Source of the DNA: Peptoclostridium litorale DSM 5388
Lineage (GTDB): Bacteria; Bacillota; Clostridia; Peptostreptococcales; Peptostreptococcaceae
Direction: 5' to 3'
Length of the DNA stretch: 64,000 nucleotides
NCBI RefSeq assembly: GCF_900141635.1
Contig: NZ_FSRH01000002.1
Coordinates: 245,276 to 309,275, forward strand
Of the stretch, positions 1 through 8,863 are shown one piece after another. The translations under genes were made by a program, and so were the position numbers. Each line of letters begins with the position of its first letter. Position 1 is the first letter of the stretch. Below the pieces are notes generated by a model. It was not told the DNA's origin. It ran no database searches and saw only the letters and a program-made list of their open reading frames with translations.

Positions 1-79
1 TGTTTCCGCTGAATATATGCTGCATGCCGATATTACAAATACTATTGCCGTAGTCAAAATATATTTTTTCAATATACAT
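1..79 (-). CDS. Possible 5' end of an unidentified gene, cut by the window edge
   Basis: An ATG at position 79 on the minus strand opens a frame of 26 codons that stays open to the left edge. A G-rich purine run (GAGGGGGG) sits directly before the ATG, closer than usual for a ribosome binding site. The visible peptide (MYIEKIYFDYGNSICNIG at its start) matches no family I recognise. It would be divergent from pncB, with 130 bp between for both promoters. The reading frame is too short to be certain; a chance open frame remains possible. Confidence 0.35.
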   Translation of the reverse strand, partial: MYIEKIYFDYGNSICNIGMQHIFSGN

Positions 80-213
80 CCCCCCTCAAATGCCCTAATT
101 CATCTCTTTCTTTTATTTATATCCATATATACGCAGGCCTAAATAATTAATTGGAGTGTTTAGAAAAGCCCTAGAAATGGTAAATCATAAATAAAAACAT
201 AGGTGGGATGAAT

Positions 214-1677
214 ATGTCTTATACCAAAATAAACAGCATGCAGCGAAACCTGAGCATGCTTACAGATTTTTATGAACTTACCATGGCAAACGGTTATTTT
301 GAAAATGGCTTTGAAGATAAAATAGCATATTTCGATATGTTTTTCAGAAGGGTGCCAGATGGCGGCGGTTTTGCAATAGCCGCGGGACTCGAGCAGCTTA
401 TAGGATATCTCAATGATCTCAGCTTTTCCAAAGAAGATATTGAATTTTTGAGGAGCAAAAGACAGTTTTCAGAAGGATTTTTGGACTATCTCAAGAACTT
501 CGAGTTCAAATGCGACGTATGGGCAGTAAGTGAAGGCACTCCAATATTCCCAAATGAACCTGTTGTAAAGGTTAGAGGGCCCATAATACAGGCCCAGTTT
601 ATAGAGACGATGCTTCTTTTGACTATAAACCACCAGAGTCTTATAGCAACAAAAACAAATAGGATTGTGCGGGCCGCGGGAGAAAGGGCGGTCATAGAAT
701 TCGGCTCAAGGCGCGCTCACGGATCGGACGCCGCAATATACGGAGCAAGGGCCGCATTCATAGGCGGTGCGGTGGCTACGTCGTGCACAATAGCCGAGCA
801 GCTTTTTGGCATTCCCGCTGTAGGCACAATGGCTCACAGCTGGGTCCAGCTGTTTGACGATGAAATCGAATCATTCAGGAGCTATGCCCGCGCATACCCT
901 GAGAACTGCCTGCTTCTCGTAGACACTTACAATGTTCTTAAGTCCGGAGTTCCAAATGCGATAAAAGTATTCAACGAGGAAATAGTTCCAAGAGGATTCA
1001 GGCCCACTGGAATAAGAATAGACAGCGGCGACCTTGCGTATCTTTCAAAAGAAGCCAAAAAGATGCTCAACAATGCAGGATTCGAGGACTGCCGCATAAT
1101 AATATCAAGTTCTCTCGACGAGAACATAATAAGGGACCTTCTCATACAAGGCGCTCCCATAGATTCATTCGGTGTCGGCGAAAGGCTCATAACATCGAAA
1201 TCCGATCCTGTATTCGGAGGGGTTTACAAACTATCTGCAGTTGAAAAAGACGGCGAAGTTATTCCGAGGATAAAGGTCAGCAACAACGTCGAAAAAATTA
1301 CAAACCCCGGCTCTAAAAACCTGTTCAGACTGTATTCAAATGGAAACCAAAATGCTATAGCCGATATAATCACACTTTTTGACGAATCTATAGACAGCAG
1401 CGTCCCATACAATCTGTTCGACCCGCTCTTCCCCTGGAAAAAAAGCACAGTTAGAAACTTCACTGCAGTTCCCCTTCTCCACAGGATATTCGAAAATGGA
1501 AGGCTGGTATACGACTCTCCATCAGTCGACAAGATAAAGGAATACTCAAACGAGCAGATCTCAAGGCTTTGGCCGGAAATCAAGAGGTTTGAAAATCCCC
1601 ACAGATACTACGTCAACCTGTCAGAAAATCTTTGGAACCTTAAAAACAGCCTTATAGGCAAACATTCAAGCACATAA
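214..1677 (+). CDS. pncB: Nicotinate phosphoribosyltransferase
   Basis: Converts nicotinate, PRPP and ATP to nicotinate mononucleotide, the entry step of the Preiss-Handler NAD salvage route in the cytosol. The product (487 aa) is full length. It opens with the family's LTDFYELTMANGYF segment and contains EFGSRRAHG, GTMAHSWVQ and RIDSGDLAYLSKEAKKML, the phosphoribosyl and nicotinate-binding regions. I chose ATG 214 over ATG 208 because the AGGTGGG ribosome site (201-207) abuts 208 but lies 6-7 nt from 214. The gene is monocistronic: a strong hairpin follows at once and the next gene converges. No NiaR-like operator or NAD riboswitch was recognised upstream. Confidence 0.95.
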   Translation: MSYTKINSMQRNLSMLTDFYELTMANGYFENGFEDKIAYFDMFFRRVPDGGGFAIAAGLEQLIGYLNDLSFSKEDIEFLRSKRQFSEGFLDYLKNFEFKCDVWAVSEGTPIFPNEPVVKVRGPIIQAQFIETMLLLTINHQSLIATKTNRIVRAAGERAVIEFGSRRAHGSDAAIYGARAAFIGGAVATSCTIAEQLFGIPAVGTMAHSWVQLFDDEIESFRSYARAYPENCLLLVDTYNVLKSGVPNAIKVFNEEIVPRGFRPTGIRIDSGDLAYLSKEAKKMLNNAGFEDCRIIISSSLDENIIRDLLIQGAPIDSFGVGERLITSKSDPVFGGVYKLSAVEKDGEVIPRIKVSNNVEKITNPGSKNLFRLYSNGNQNAIADIITLFDESIDSSVPYNLFDPLFPWKKSTVRNFTAVPLLHRIFENGRLVYDSPSVDKIKEYSNEQISRLWPEIKRFENPHRYYVNLSENLWNLKNSLIGKHSST

Positions 1678-1725
1678 TAGACATAGAAAAGCCGCAGCGT
1701 TATCACTGCGGCTTTTCTATGTCTA
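1678..1725. terminator. Bidirectional terminator between pncB and phoR
   Basis: A perfect 20-bp inverted repeat (arms 1678-1697 and 1706-1725, 8-nt loop) has a GCCGCAG/CTGCGGC core flanked by A and T runs, so it can terminate from both sides. The phoR stop codon (1703-1705) lies in the loop, so the last phoR codons form one arm. Confidence 0.9.
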
Positions 1726-3010
1726 TTATGAATTCGCTTCCTTCATTAACTTTGCTTTCAACATGTATTTTCCCGTTAAGCGAGAGCACTATGTGCTTTA
1801 CTATCGCAAGCCCAAGGCCCGTTCCTCCTATCCTTCTGCTTCTTGCCTTTTCAACCCTGTAGAACCTTTCAAATATCCTAGGTATGTCTTTCTGAGGTAT
1901 TCCTATGCCGCTGTCTTTGACCTTTATATGGATGTGCTGCTCATCTTCCTCAACCGTAACAATCACATTGCCTTCTTCCGGAGTGTATTTCACCGCATTG
2001 TCTATGAGATTTAAAAGCAGTTGCTTTATATAGTCCGGATTCGACAGTATAGTTATTTCCTTATTTTCAAAGCGTTCTGATATTTGAATGCTCTTTTTTT
2101 GTGCAAATGGACTTATCATGTCAAATACCTCTTTGTAAACATCCCATACGTTCACCATCGTGAAGCTTTCGCCCTTTTTATTCTCATTGTTTTCAATGAA
2201 TGACAGGGTGAGTATGTCATCTATGAGATTTCTGAGTCTGTCAGTCTCCATATCTATAATATTGAGGAATCTGTTTCTCACCGCTATGTCTATATTTTCA
2301 TTTCCCTTTAGAGTTTCTACAAATCCGCTTATGGATGTAAGAGGCGTCTTTAGCTCGTGCGTTACATTGGCAACAAAGTCAGACCTTATCTTCTCAAGCC
2401 TCTTTCTCTGTGTTATGTCCTCTATGTTTATTATTGCACCTATTGTGAGATCCTTTTCATCATGCAGCTTTATGGGGTCAGATTTTATCTTGTAGTAGTT
2501 TCCATTTTCATCTTCTACCACAAGTTTTTTTCTCTCTCCATATCCCATCACTTCCTTTATAGCCTCAAAAAAAGGCTCACCTTTCACCACTTTTTCGAAA
2601 TTCTTTTGTTCAAAGTCATCGCCTTCATACGAAAACAACTTTTGAGCCTTCTGGTTCATGAGCATTACATTTTCGCGGTTGTCTATGGCTATGATTCCAT
2701 TTGATATGCTCTTTAGTATTGCCTTGAGCTTTATGTTCTTGTCTTCGAGTTCAACTATGTTGTTTTTAATCTTTTTTACCATGTAGTTGAAATTGTATGC
2801 GAGCCTTCCAAGCTCTCCGGTAGCATCACTATCAAGTTCAACCGAAAAATCACCCTTGCTCACACTGTCCGCCGCATTCATTATGGACTTTAAATGTCTT
2901 CTCAAAACCATAAGATATCTGACAGTCAGACTGAGAAGTATGACTAGAAACATTATTATCAAATACAAGTCATCTACGTTTATAAAACCTCTGTCCATTA
3001 TGTCGTCCAT
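1703..3010 (-). CDS. phoR: PhoR-type sensor histidine kinase
   Basis: Membrane histidine kinase partnered with the OmpR-family regulator just upstream (4-bp gap). The 435-aa protein has one transmembrane segment (about 14-36), then HAMP (about 37-90), PAS (about 95-200), HisKA with the phospho-acceptor FVANVTHELKTPLTS (about 212-226), and HATPase with N, G1 (DSGIGIP) and G2 (GGTGLGLAI) boxes. It lacks the large extracellular domain flanked by two membrane helices of Bacillus PhoR, so it probably senses through the membrane, PAS or a partner such as PstSCAB/PhoU. The PhoR name rests on architecture and the PhoP-like partner; phosphate control is inference, since no pst genes are in view. ATG 3010 has a close GGGAG site; ATG 2998 is an alternative. 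Confidence 0.85.
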   Translation of the reverse strand: MDDIMDRGFINVDDLYLIIMFLVILLSLTVRYLMVLRRHLKSIMNAADSVSKGDFSVELDSDATGELGRLAYNFNYMVKKIKNNIVELEDKNIKLKAILKSISNGIIAIDNRENVMLMNQKAQKLFSYEGDDFEQKNFEKVVKGEPFFEAIKEVMGYGERKKLVVEDENGNYYKIKSDPIKLHDEKDLTIGAIINIEDITQRKRLEKIRSDFVANVTHELKTPLTSISGFVETLKGNENIDIAVRNRFLNIIDMETDRLRNLIDDILTLSFIENNENKKGESFTMVNVWDVYKEVFDMISPFAQKKSIQISERFENKEITILSNPDYIKQLLLNLIDNAVKYTPEEGNVIVTVEEDEQHIHIKVKDSGIGIPQKDIPRIFERFYRVEKARSRRIGGTGLGLAIVKHIVLSLNGKIHVESKVNEGSEFIIDIEKPQ

Positions 3011-3014
3011 CTCC

Positions 3015-3704
3015 CTACTTGAACTTATATCCCACGCCTCTTACGGTTTCAATATACTTGGGCTTTTTGTCATTATCCTCTATCTTCTTTCTCAGATGCC
3101 TTATGTGAACATCCACTGTCCTTGTCTCTCCAAAGTATTCATATCCCCATATCTTGTCCAGAAGTGAGTTTCTAGAGAGCACTTGGCCCCTGTTTTGAGC
3201 CAGCAGCTTTAAAAGCTCGAATTCCTTTAGCGTAAGGTCTATCTTTTTCCCATTCTTGTATACCTCGTAGTTTTTGAGGTCTATTTTTATCTCGTCTATC
3301 TCTATTGAGTCCGCTTCATTAACCTTGTTCTTTTCATACCTTCTAAGAACCGCATTGACCCTGGCCACAAGTTCATTTACGCTGAAGGGCTTGGTTATAT
3401 AGTCGTCCGCTCCAACGTCAAGCCCTTTTATCTTGTCGTCCTCCATATTCTTCGCAGTAAGCATTATTATGGGGGTCCCGCTTATATCCTTGTCCGCCCT
3501 TATCCTTTTGCAGACCTCCATGCCATCTATTCCCGGAAGCATAAGGTCCAAAAGCACAAGGTCCGGCTTTGTCTGCTTGACCTTTATATATCCTTCCAGA
3601 CCGTCATATTCAGCCTCTACGTCAAATTCATTGAGCTCCAGGTTGAATTTTATAAGTTCCACTATATGTTCTTCATCATCTATTACCAAGACCCTTTTGT
3701 TCAT
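3015..3704 (-). CDS. phoP: PhoP-type response regulator, OmpR family
   Basis: Winged-helix transcription factor phosphorylated by the downstream kinase. Receiver domain (about 3-120) shows the acidic pair DDEE, the phospho-acceptor Asp in LVLLDLMLPG, the TAK segment and the switch lysine in DYITKPF. The C-terminal OmpR/PhoB effector domain (about 130-229) ends GETRTVDVHIRHLRKKIE...TVRGVGYKF, the canonical recognition helix and wing. Length (229 aa) is normal. A strong GGAGGAG site precedes ATG 3704. It sits 30 bp after pgeF in a presumed nrdR-pgeF-phoP-phoR operon. The regulated genes cannot be read from this window. Confidence 0.9.
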   Translation of the reverse strand: MNKRVLVIDDEEHIVELIKFNLELNEFDVEAEYDGLEGYIKVKQTKPDLVLLDLMLPGIDGMEVCKRIRADKDISGTPIIMLTAKNMEDDKIKGLDVGADDYITKPFSVNELVARVNAVLRRYEKNKVNEADSIEIDEIKIDLKNYEVYKNGKKIDLTLKEFELLKLLAQNRGQVLSRNSLLDKIWGYEYFGETRTVDVHIRHLRKKIEDNDKKPKYIETVRGVGYKFK

Positions 3705-3734
3705 ATATTCTCCTCCAAATACTAAATTTCAAAA

Positions 3735-4436
3735 TCATATTTGAGCTATAAGAGCCATCCTTTTGGATGTTTTTCCATCGCACCTGTACGAATGGAACCT
3801 TCCTTTAGTGCAGCAGGTACACTGGACAGCATCTGTTATATTGATTGCAGGGACACCCTTTTCCTCAAGTATTAGCCTATTTATCTTCCAAAGGTCCAAA
3901 TAATGCCTTCCTTCATCCACTATATAAAACTTCGAGTCACAATTTGTAAACTCCAAGTTAAATCTTTGTGCAAGCTCCTCGTCCACCTCATAGCAGCAAG
4001 GCCCTATAGAAGGTCCTATTATGCACTTGAGGTCCTCTATTTTGCTGTCGTATTCATCTACCATCACATCTATAAGTCCCTGTGAAATCCTTCCATATGT
4101 GCCCTTCCAGCCGCAGTGTGCAAGTCCTACGACCTTTTTTACATCGTCTATTATCGCCACGGGCACACAGTCTGCGACATATATCATTATGGGAGTGTCT
4201 TCAATATCTGTAACTATGGCATCTCCCTCACAAATGCTTTTGACCGCACCTTCATTTATTTTCACAACTTCAGTCCCGTGAACCTGCTTCACATGTGTAA
4301 GCCTTTTTTCATTTATACTGCATGCCTTGCAAAAGCGGCTTATATCATGCGGGTTTTTCATGTTCACCTCTGAATCCGAAAAGAAAACCCTTATTCCGCT
4401 TTTCAGTTCAAAATCCCTGCCTTCGTAGTAGTTCAA
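3735..4436 (-). CDS. pgeF: Multicopper polyphenol oxidase/laccase-domain protein (YlmD/PgeF family)
   Basis: Member of the DUF152/YfiH family, known as a purine nucleoside-acting or peptidoglycan-editing cytosolic enzyme (PgeF removes mis-incorporated L-Ser muropeptides in E. coli). The 233-aa protein carries the family's metal-site signatures: VKQVHGTEV, IVTDIEDTPIMIYVADCVPV, GLAHCGWKGT and the later GPSIGPCCYEV and CTCCTKGRFHSYRCDG. It starts at a TTG preceded by GGGGTGG, 14 bp after nrdR. Bacillus ylmD also lies near the dcw cluster, so the position is conserved. The precise substrate is not decided by sequence. Confidence 0.88.
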   Translation of the reverse strand: MNYYEGRDFELKSGIRVFFSDSEVNMKNPHDISRFCKACSINEKRLTHVKQVHGTEVVKINEGAVKSICEGDAIVTDIEDTPIMIYVADCVPVAIIDDVKKVVGLAHCGWKGTYGRISQGLIDVMVDEYDSKIEDLKCIIGPSIGPCCYEVDEELAQRFNLEFTNCDSKFYIVDEGRHYLDLWKINRLILEEKGVPAINITDAVQCTCCTKGRFHSYRCDGKTSKRMALIAQI

Positions 4437-4450
4437 TTTTCCACCCCGCG

Positions 4451-4909
4451 TTATTTTTTCTCCTTAAGTATCTTTTCAAGCTCCTCATAAAAAGTATTTA
4501 TATCCTTAAACTGTCTGTACACAGAAGCAAACCTCACATATGCCACTTCATCAAGCATTTTGAGCTTTTCCATGACCATCTCGCCTATCTTTTCGCTGAG
4601 TACCTCCCTAACGCCACTTGAATTTAAACTGTTTTCAATATCTGCAACAGCCTTTTCAACACTTTCCGTTGAAACCGGCCTCTTTTCACAAGCTCTAAGC
4701 ATACCATTAATTATTTTGTTCCTGTTGAATATCTGCCTTGTTCCTTCTTTTTTTACAACCATCACAGGAACGTCTTCTATCTTTTCATATGTTGTAAACC
4801 TTTTTTTACAGTCGTCACATTCCCTACGTCTCCTTATTGAACACCCTTCGTCCGTAGGCCTTGAATCTATAACTTTAGACTGCATAAATCCACAATATGG
4901 ACATTTCAT
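4451..4909 (-). CDS. nrdR: Transcriptional repressor NrdR
   Basis: Represses ribonucleotide reductase genes by sensing ATP/dATP. The 152-aa product begins MKCPYCG and has the N-terminal zinc ribbon (CPYC near residue 3 and CDDC near residue 31) followed by an ATP-cone domain (about 48-140), the full NrdR layout. ATG 4909 is chosen because GGAGG lies 7 nt upstream and the zinc ribbon begins there; an in-frame start 21 nt upstream would only add an unconserved tail. It is the first gene after ftsZ, from which it is separated by about 90 bp and by ftsZ's own terminator. Confidence 0.95.
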   Translation of the reverse strand: MKCPYCGFMQSKVIDSRPTDEGCSIRRRRECDDCKKRFTTYEKIEDVPVMVVKKEGTRQIFNRNKIINGMLRACEKRPVSTESVEKAVADIENSLNSSGVREVLSEKIGEMVMEKLKMLDEVAYVRFASVYRQFKDINTFYEELEKILKEKK

Positions 4910-4997
4910 AATATACCTCCAAATATACAATTGTAAACCTTCACACTACAATTTTAACATATTATTGCAAAATCCGCCCTTTCATTCTTTTTTGAAA

Positions 4998-5026
4998 TAA
5001 AAAAAGAAGATAGAAACTATCTTCTT
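4998..5026 (-). terminator. Terminator at the end of ftsZ
   Basis: A 10-bp perfect stem (5004-5013 with 5017-5026, 3-nt loop) is followed on the minus strand by a run of T. The right arm encodes the final arginines and stop of ftsZ, so the terminator is built into the coding end. This closes the dcw transcript ahead of nrdR. Confidence 0.75.
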
Positions 5027-6123
5027 CTTCTTAAAAACGTCGGTATGTTGAAGTTTCCTTCTTCTTCCTGTTTTGCTTCTTTATCTACCTGGACTTGTGC
5101 CTGCTGCACATTTTCCTCTTCCTTAACTTCTTCCTTAATTTCTTTCTTTTCTTCTATCTTATGTCCATTTCCAGATTCAAAACCTGTGGCTATTACAGTT
5201 ATTCTTATCTCGTCCTGCAGGTTTTCGTCTATTACGGCTCCAAATATTATATTTGCATCTTCATCTGAAGATTCTTGTACAAGGGTTGCCGCTTCATTGA
5301 CTTCAAACAGGCCCAGGTCTGCTCCTCCAGTTATGTTAAGAAGAACTCCTTTAGCTCCCTTTATGGAAGTTTCCAACAGGGGACTTTGTATAGCCTGCTT
5401 TGCGGCATCTACAGCCCTGTTTTCTCCACTTGCAGTACCTATTCCCATATGGGCTAACCCCTGTTCCTTCATTATCGTTTGAACGTCCGCAAAGTCAAGA
5501 TTCACAAGACCCGGAACAGCTATAAGATCCGAAATACCCTGAACACCCTGTTTTAACACGTCGTCTGCTATTTTGAAAGCCTCAAGCATTGAAGTTCTCT
5601 TCTCCGCCACCTGCAGCAGCCTGTCGTTAGGTATTGTGATGAGAGTGTCCACCTTTTCCTTTAGCGCTTCTATGCCTATCCTTGCGTGATTTTGTCTTCT
5701 CTTTCCTTCAAAAGTAAACGGCTTTGTCACTACACCTACTGTAAGTATTCCCATTTCCTTTGCCACTTCAGCAACTACGGGAGCAGCTCCTGTACCTGTT
5801 CCGCCACCCATTCCTGCAGTTACAAACACCATGTCGGCACCTTCAAGCGATCTTTGTATATCTTCTCTGCTCTCTTCAGCAGCCTTTTTCCCTATATCTG
5901 GATTGGCTCCTGCTCCAAGTCCCCTTGTAAGCTTTTCCCCAACCTGTATTTTTTGTTCCGCCTTTGAGGTATGCAGAGCCTGTCTATCCGTATTGATAGC
6001 TATAAACTCTATTCCCTTAAGCTGTCCTTCTATCATCCTGTTCACAGCATTGTTACCTCCGCCGCCCACGCCTATAACCTTTATTTGTGCAAATTCATCC
6101 ATTCCCACATCAAATTGTATCAT
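5017..6123 (-). CDS. ftsZ: Cell division GTPase FtsZ
   Basis: Tubulin homologue that polymerises at mid-cell to form the Z-ring. The 368-aa protein has [17 protein letters not shown] near the N-terminus, the GTP-binding tubulin signature [10 protein letters not shown], the NDRLL and synergy-loop segments, an acidic/glutamine-rich linker (about 318-352) and the conserved C-terminal peptide [10 protein letters not shown], which binds FtsA/SepF/ZapA. ATG 6123 (7 nt after AGGAGG) is preferred over the adjoining TTG 6126. It is the last gene of the dcw run, 130 bp after sbp, a gap that probably holds its own promoter. No ftsA precedes it, so membrane anchoring may depend on SepF or an ftsA elsewhere. 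Confidence 0.98.
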   Translation of the reverse strand: MIQFDVGMDEFAQIKVIGVGGGGNNAVNRMIEGQLKGIEFIAINTDRQALHTSKAEQKIQVGEKLTRGLGAGANPDIGKKAAEESREDIQRSLEGADMVFVTAGMGGGTGTGAAPVVAEVAKEMGILTVGVVTKPFTFEGKRRQNHARIGIEALKEKVDTLITIPNDRLLQVAEKRTSMLEAFKIADDVLKQGVQGISDLIAVPGLVNLDFADVQTIMKEQGLAHMGIGTASGENRAVDAAKQAIQSPLLETSIKGAKGVLLNITGGADLGLFEVNEAATLVQESSDEDANIIFGAVIDENLQDEIRITVIATGFESGNGHKIEEKKEIKEEVKEEENVQQAQVQVDKEAKQEEEGNFNIPTFLRRRR

Positions 6124-6256
6124 CAAGGTTCCTCCTCACCATGCTTATTATGAATTTACTATTTCTCGACAACTTTTCCAATTATTAATAATTTTTATAC
6201 ATATAATATTATCATAAATTTACCAAATGCGTTTATACTTTTTTCACCTTGTCAGT

Positions 6257-6664
6257 CTATTCGGCAGGCCTCTCCAAAATCTCTCCAATTTCATTTTTTT
6301 TAAGCCCCCTGCTTTTTCTTTGCGATATCTTGCTAAGCACAGCCCTTCTAATAGCAGCAAAATTTTGGAACAACCTTCCTCCAAACACTATTATAGGTGC
6401 ATAGTAAAGAGGCACTCCAAGCTTATCTCCAAGGTAAGCCAAAAAGCCTGCAAGTATAGAATTGGTAAAAAAGCCTGTAATAAATATTGAATTATTATAA
6501 TTGCCTTCAAGGCTTGCTCTTATTGCTCCAAACACAGAGTCAAGCGATGCAAGTATTGCCACTGAAATATAAAGCGAATAACTTTCAGGATATGTTACAG
6601 GTATATAATACCCAACTAAAACCCCAAGTAAAAGTCCAACTAACGCAATAATCAAATCAATCAC
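6257..6664 (-). CDS. sbp: Small basic protein (Sbp, DUF1290)
   Basis: Small polytopic membrane protein that commonly sits between ftsQ/DUF881 genes and ftsZ in Firmicutes and actinobacteria. The 135-aa product has about three hydrophobic segments (2-20, 30-48, 60-105) and a basic tail (KISQRKSRGLKK). Its molecular role is unknown; a link to division is inferred from location. The start is uncertain: a GTG at 6664 overlaps the end of the preceding DUF881 gene, while a TTG four codons later is better spaced from AGGTGA. Confidence 0.85.
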   Translation of the reverse strand: MIDLIIALVGLLLGVLVGYYIPVTYPESYSLYISVAILASLDSVFGAIRASLEGNYNNSIFITGFFTNSILAGFLAYLGDKLGVPLYYAPIIVFGGRLFQNFAAIRRAVLSKISQRKSRGLKKNEIGEILERPAE

Positions 6665-7370
6665 CTTCTTCTATATATCTGAAATAAACATCACCGTTAT
6701 ATTGGGGAATACTCATGTTATCTGAGACCTGCGTCTGTACATCTATGCCCCATACTTCCTTTAGTATATATGCGTATGAACCCGGCGCCCTTACTGCTGC
6801 TTCAAGGTGCAAAGGATTTCCTGTCGCCTTGATTACAAAAGGCTGGCCGTATGTCGACTTGTTTATGGTTATTGTGGGTCCCGCACACTTTATTTCGGAT
6901 GTAGTAATCACCCTCTCACCGTTTATGGAGATCGCCTCTGCTCCAGCCGCTTTCAAATCACTTACAAGTTCGAGCACATCTTTGTCGTGCACTATTATGT
7001 CGTTTTCTTTTCCAAACTCAACATCCCTGCTGCCATCTTTAAGCCTTACTACCACCCCCGGCCCACTCAGGTCTTTCATCCCCACTGAAGCCTTGAGGTC
7101 TTCCAGCTCTTTTTTCATAAGGTTTTTTATGGAACCGTTCTCATTGAGTGCAAGCTCATATTTTGCTATATTCTGCTCTTTTTCCAGTATGAGCTTTTCC
7201 ATTTTTTCAATTTCTATCTTTTGCATATCCAGCTGGTATTCAAGCTCTTTTATACTCCCCAAAGTCACAAATATGTTGTCCGGGTTGAAGCTTTTTACCT
7301 GTATCGCGGTTATAAGCCCCAATATAAACATCAAAAGAACAGTCGTGTTTAACTTGATTCTATTTTTCAT
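6657..7370 (-). CDS. DUF881 family protein (second copy)
   Basis: Bitopic membrane protein of 237 aa: short basic cytoplasmic start, one transmembrane helix (about 9-26), a coiled coil (about 40-85) and an extracellular DUF881 domain with the family motifs LSGPGVVVRLKDG, LKAAGAEAISINGERV and GNPLHLEAA. DUF881 proteins (YlxW/YlxX in Bacillus) sit in dcw clusters and are thought to be division associated, without a known reaction. It lies just downstream of another DUF881 gene and overlaps sbp by 8 bp. The two copies share domain order but are clearly diverged, so this is an old duplication. Confidence 0.85.
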   Translation of the reverse strand: MKNRIKLNTTVLLMFILGLITAIQVKSFNPDNIFVTLGSIKELEYQLDMQKIEIEKMEKLILEKEQNIAKYELALNENGSIKNLMKKELEDLKASVGMKDLSGPGVVVRLKDGSRDVEFGKENDIIVHDKDVLELVSDLKAAGAEAISINGERVITTSEIKCAGPTITINKSTYGQPFVIKATGNPLHLEAAVRAPGSYAYILKEVWGIDVQTQVSDNMSIPQYNGDVYFRYIEEGD

Positions 7371-7385
7371 CTTTTCACCTACCGT

Positions 7386-8096
7386 CTATTCTACCGGTTT
7401 CGAAAACTCAAACTGTATCTTTTCAGTATTTCTAGGTATTTCAATTTCCTGATGCTTGCTTACATCCGTCTTGAGTCCAAGATACTGCCTTATCTCCCAC
7501 ATGATTCCATATCTCATGTTAAGAGCCGCTTCAAGCGTATCTGGATTTCCTATCGCCCTGATTTCAAAAGGCGTCTTTACAGGCTTGTCATTTATAAATA
7601 TGCTCTCCCTGCTGTTTGCCGATAGATGTATTTCCGTATTCACAACTATTCTTTCTCCGTTTATGGATATCGCTTCTGCACCGGAAGCATTGAGCTTGTT
7701 TATGACAGAAAGCAGCATTTCATAGTTGTATATTATGGTTTCGCTTTCCTGCTCGGAGCCCATTACGTCTATTGCTATCTTGACTCCCGGCCCTTTGACT
7801 TTCGAATACCCTGCAAGCACTTCATATCGCTTTATGTCTTCCTTCAGATTTTTAACTACTATATTTTCCTTCGCTTCTGACTCCTCATATTCCCTTATCC
7901 TGCTTTCAAGCATTGAGAGTTCATTCGAAAGTGCCTCTTTTTTGTCCTTAAGCCTTTTAAGCTCGGTAGAAAGCTGTCTGGCTTTTTGTGACGATACGAG
8001 ACCCCCTGTTGATCTTTCAACGGTTTTAAGCTGTATGGTAATCATTGTCCCAAGCAAAAGACTTAAAAGAAGTATTGCAACTTTATTTCTGTTCAA
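7386..8096 (-). CDS. DUF881 family protein (first copy)
   Basis: Same architecture as its neighbour: basic start, one membrane helix, coiled coil (about 35-80), then a DUF881 domain with VKGPGVKIAIDVM, LNASGAEAISINGERI and GNPDTLEAAL. I place the start at TTG 8096 because GGTGGTGAG lies just upstream and the resulting N-terminus (MNRNKVAILLL) parallels that of the other copy; ATG 8111 or ATG 8135 are possible longer starts. It overlaps the 3' end of ftsQ by a few codons, implying translational coupling. Function beyond division-cluster association is unknown. Confidence 0.83.
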   Translation of the reverse strand: MNRNKVAILLLSLLLGTMITIQLKTVERSTGGLVSSQKARQLSTELKRLKDKKEALSNELSMLESRIREYEESEAKENIVVKNLKEDIKRYEVLAGYSKVKGPGVKIAIDVMGSEQESETIIYNYEMLLSVINKLNASGAEAISINGERIVVNTEIHLSANSRESIFINDKPVKTPFEIRAIGNPDTLEAALNMRYGIMWEIRQYLGLKTDVSKHQEIEIPRNTEKIQFEFSKPVE

Positions 8097-8829
8097 TAAG
8101 CTCACCACCATATTGTCTGTACACAGGATAACCATTGTGCTTCATATCTATTATACCGTAATTTATGTTTTTCTTGTATAGGTCAGTAAGTATTTCTTTT
8201 AGAAATGGAATCTTGTACTCCAGATTCTCTCCTTCACCTATAAGCACTACTATCCCTCTGTATGTGCGCAGCCTTATTTGAGACTTCTCATCTATATTTA
8301 TTTCCGAAATATTTTCAAGTATATCGCTTCCAAGGCATGCGTTGAGAAGGTTTAAAAGCCTTTGAAGAATATCCTCATTCTTCATTGATATCTTGTTCCC
8401 TATTTTGAAGCCATCAAGATCTATGCCCGTCAGTATTGGCCTGTCCAAGTTGTTTATATCATTTTCAACCCGAAGAGCCATGCCTTCTTCATCAATTATT
8501 ATATATGCGCCCATATAAGGGACGCAAAAAAATTCCATTCTTTCAATTATATTTATGTCCATGCCGCTTGGGAAATCTTTTTCTATGTAAGCATCCTTTA
8601 TATACGGACTTTGCATAAGGCTTTCCCTGACTTTGGATTTTTTCACAGTGATTATATTTTGGCCATTTTTAACACCTGAAAAGCTGATGACATTTTCAGC
8701 TTTCAATTTGATAAGCCCATTCACATTTATATTTTTTATATTGAAATAACCAAATTTGACCGCTACATAAAATGCCGAAGACAAGGCCAATAAAAACGCA
8801 ATCGCAAACAAGAAAAATTTTTTTTTCAA
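8083..8829 (-). CDS. ftsQ: Cell division protein FtsQ/DivIB
   Basis: Bitopic divisome protein that forms the FtsQ-FtsL-FtsB core and helps activate septal peptidoglycan synthesis. The 248-aa product has a short cytoplasmic tail, a membrane helix (about 4-23), a POTRA domain opening with FNIKNINVNGLIKLKAENVI (about 28-95) and a beta domain with the family's LTGIDLDG region. Sequence conservation outside POTRA is low, as usual. It begins at TTG 8829 after GGATGG and follows murG by 34 bp. Confidence 0.88.
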   Translation of the reverse strand: MKKKFFLFAIAFLLALSSAFYVAVKFGYFNIKNINVNGLIKLKAENVISFSGVKNGQNIITVKKSKVRESLMQSPYIKDAYIEKDFPSGMDINIIERMEFFCVPYMGAYIIIDEEGMALRVENDINNLDRPILTGIDLDGFKIGNKISMKNEDILQRLLNLLNACLGSDILENISEINIDEKSQIRLRTYRGIVVLIGEGENLEYKIPFLKEILTDLYKKNINYGIIDMKHNGYPVYRQYGGELIEQK

Positions 8830-8863
8830 TTTTATCCATCCTTTAAGAGTCTCAAAACACTTT

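Noticed and set aside
6715..7452. 245-codon open frame on the plus strand
   Set aside because: It is antisense to the DUF881 genes, has low-complexity Ser/Phe-rich content and no ribosome site; the minus-strand genes explain the region.
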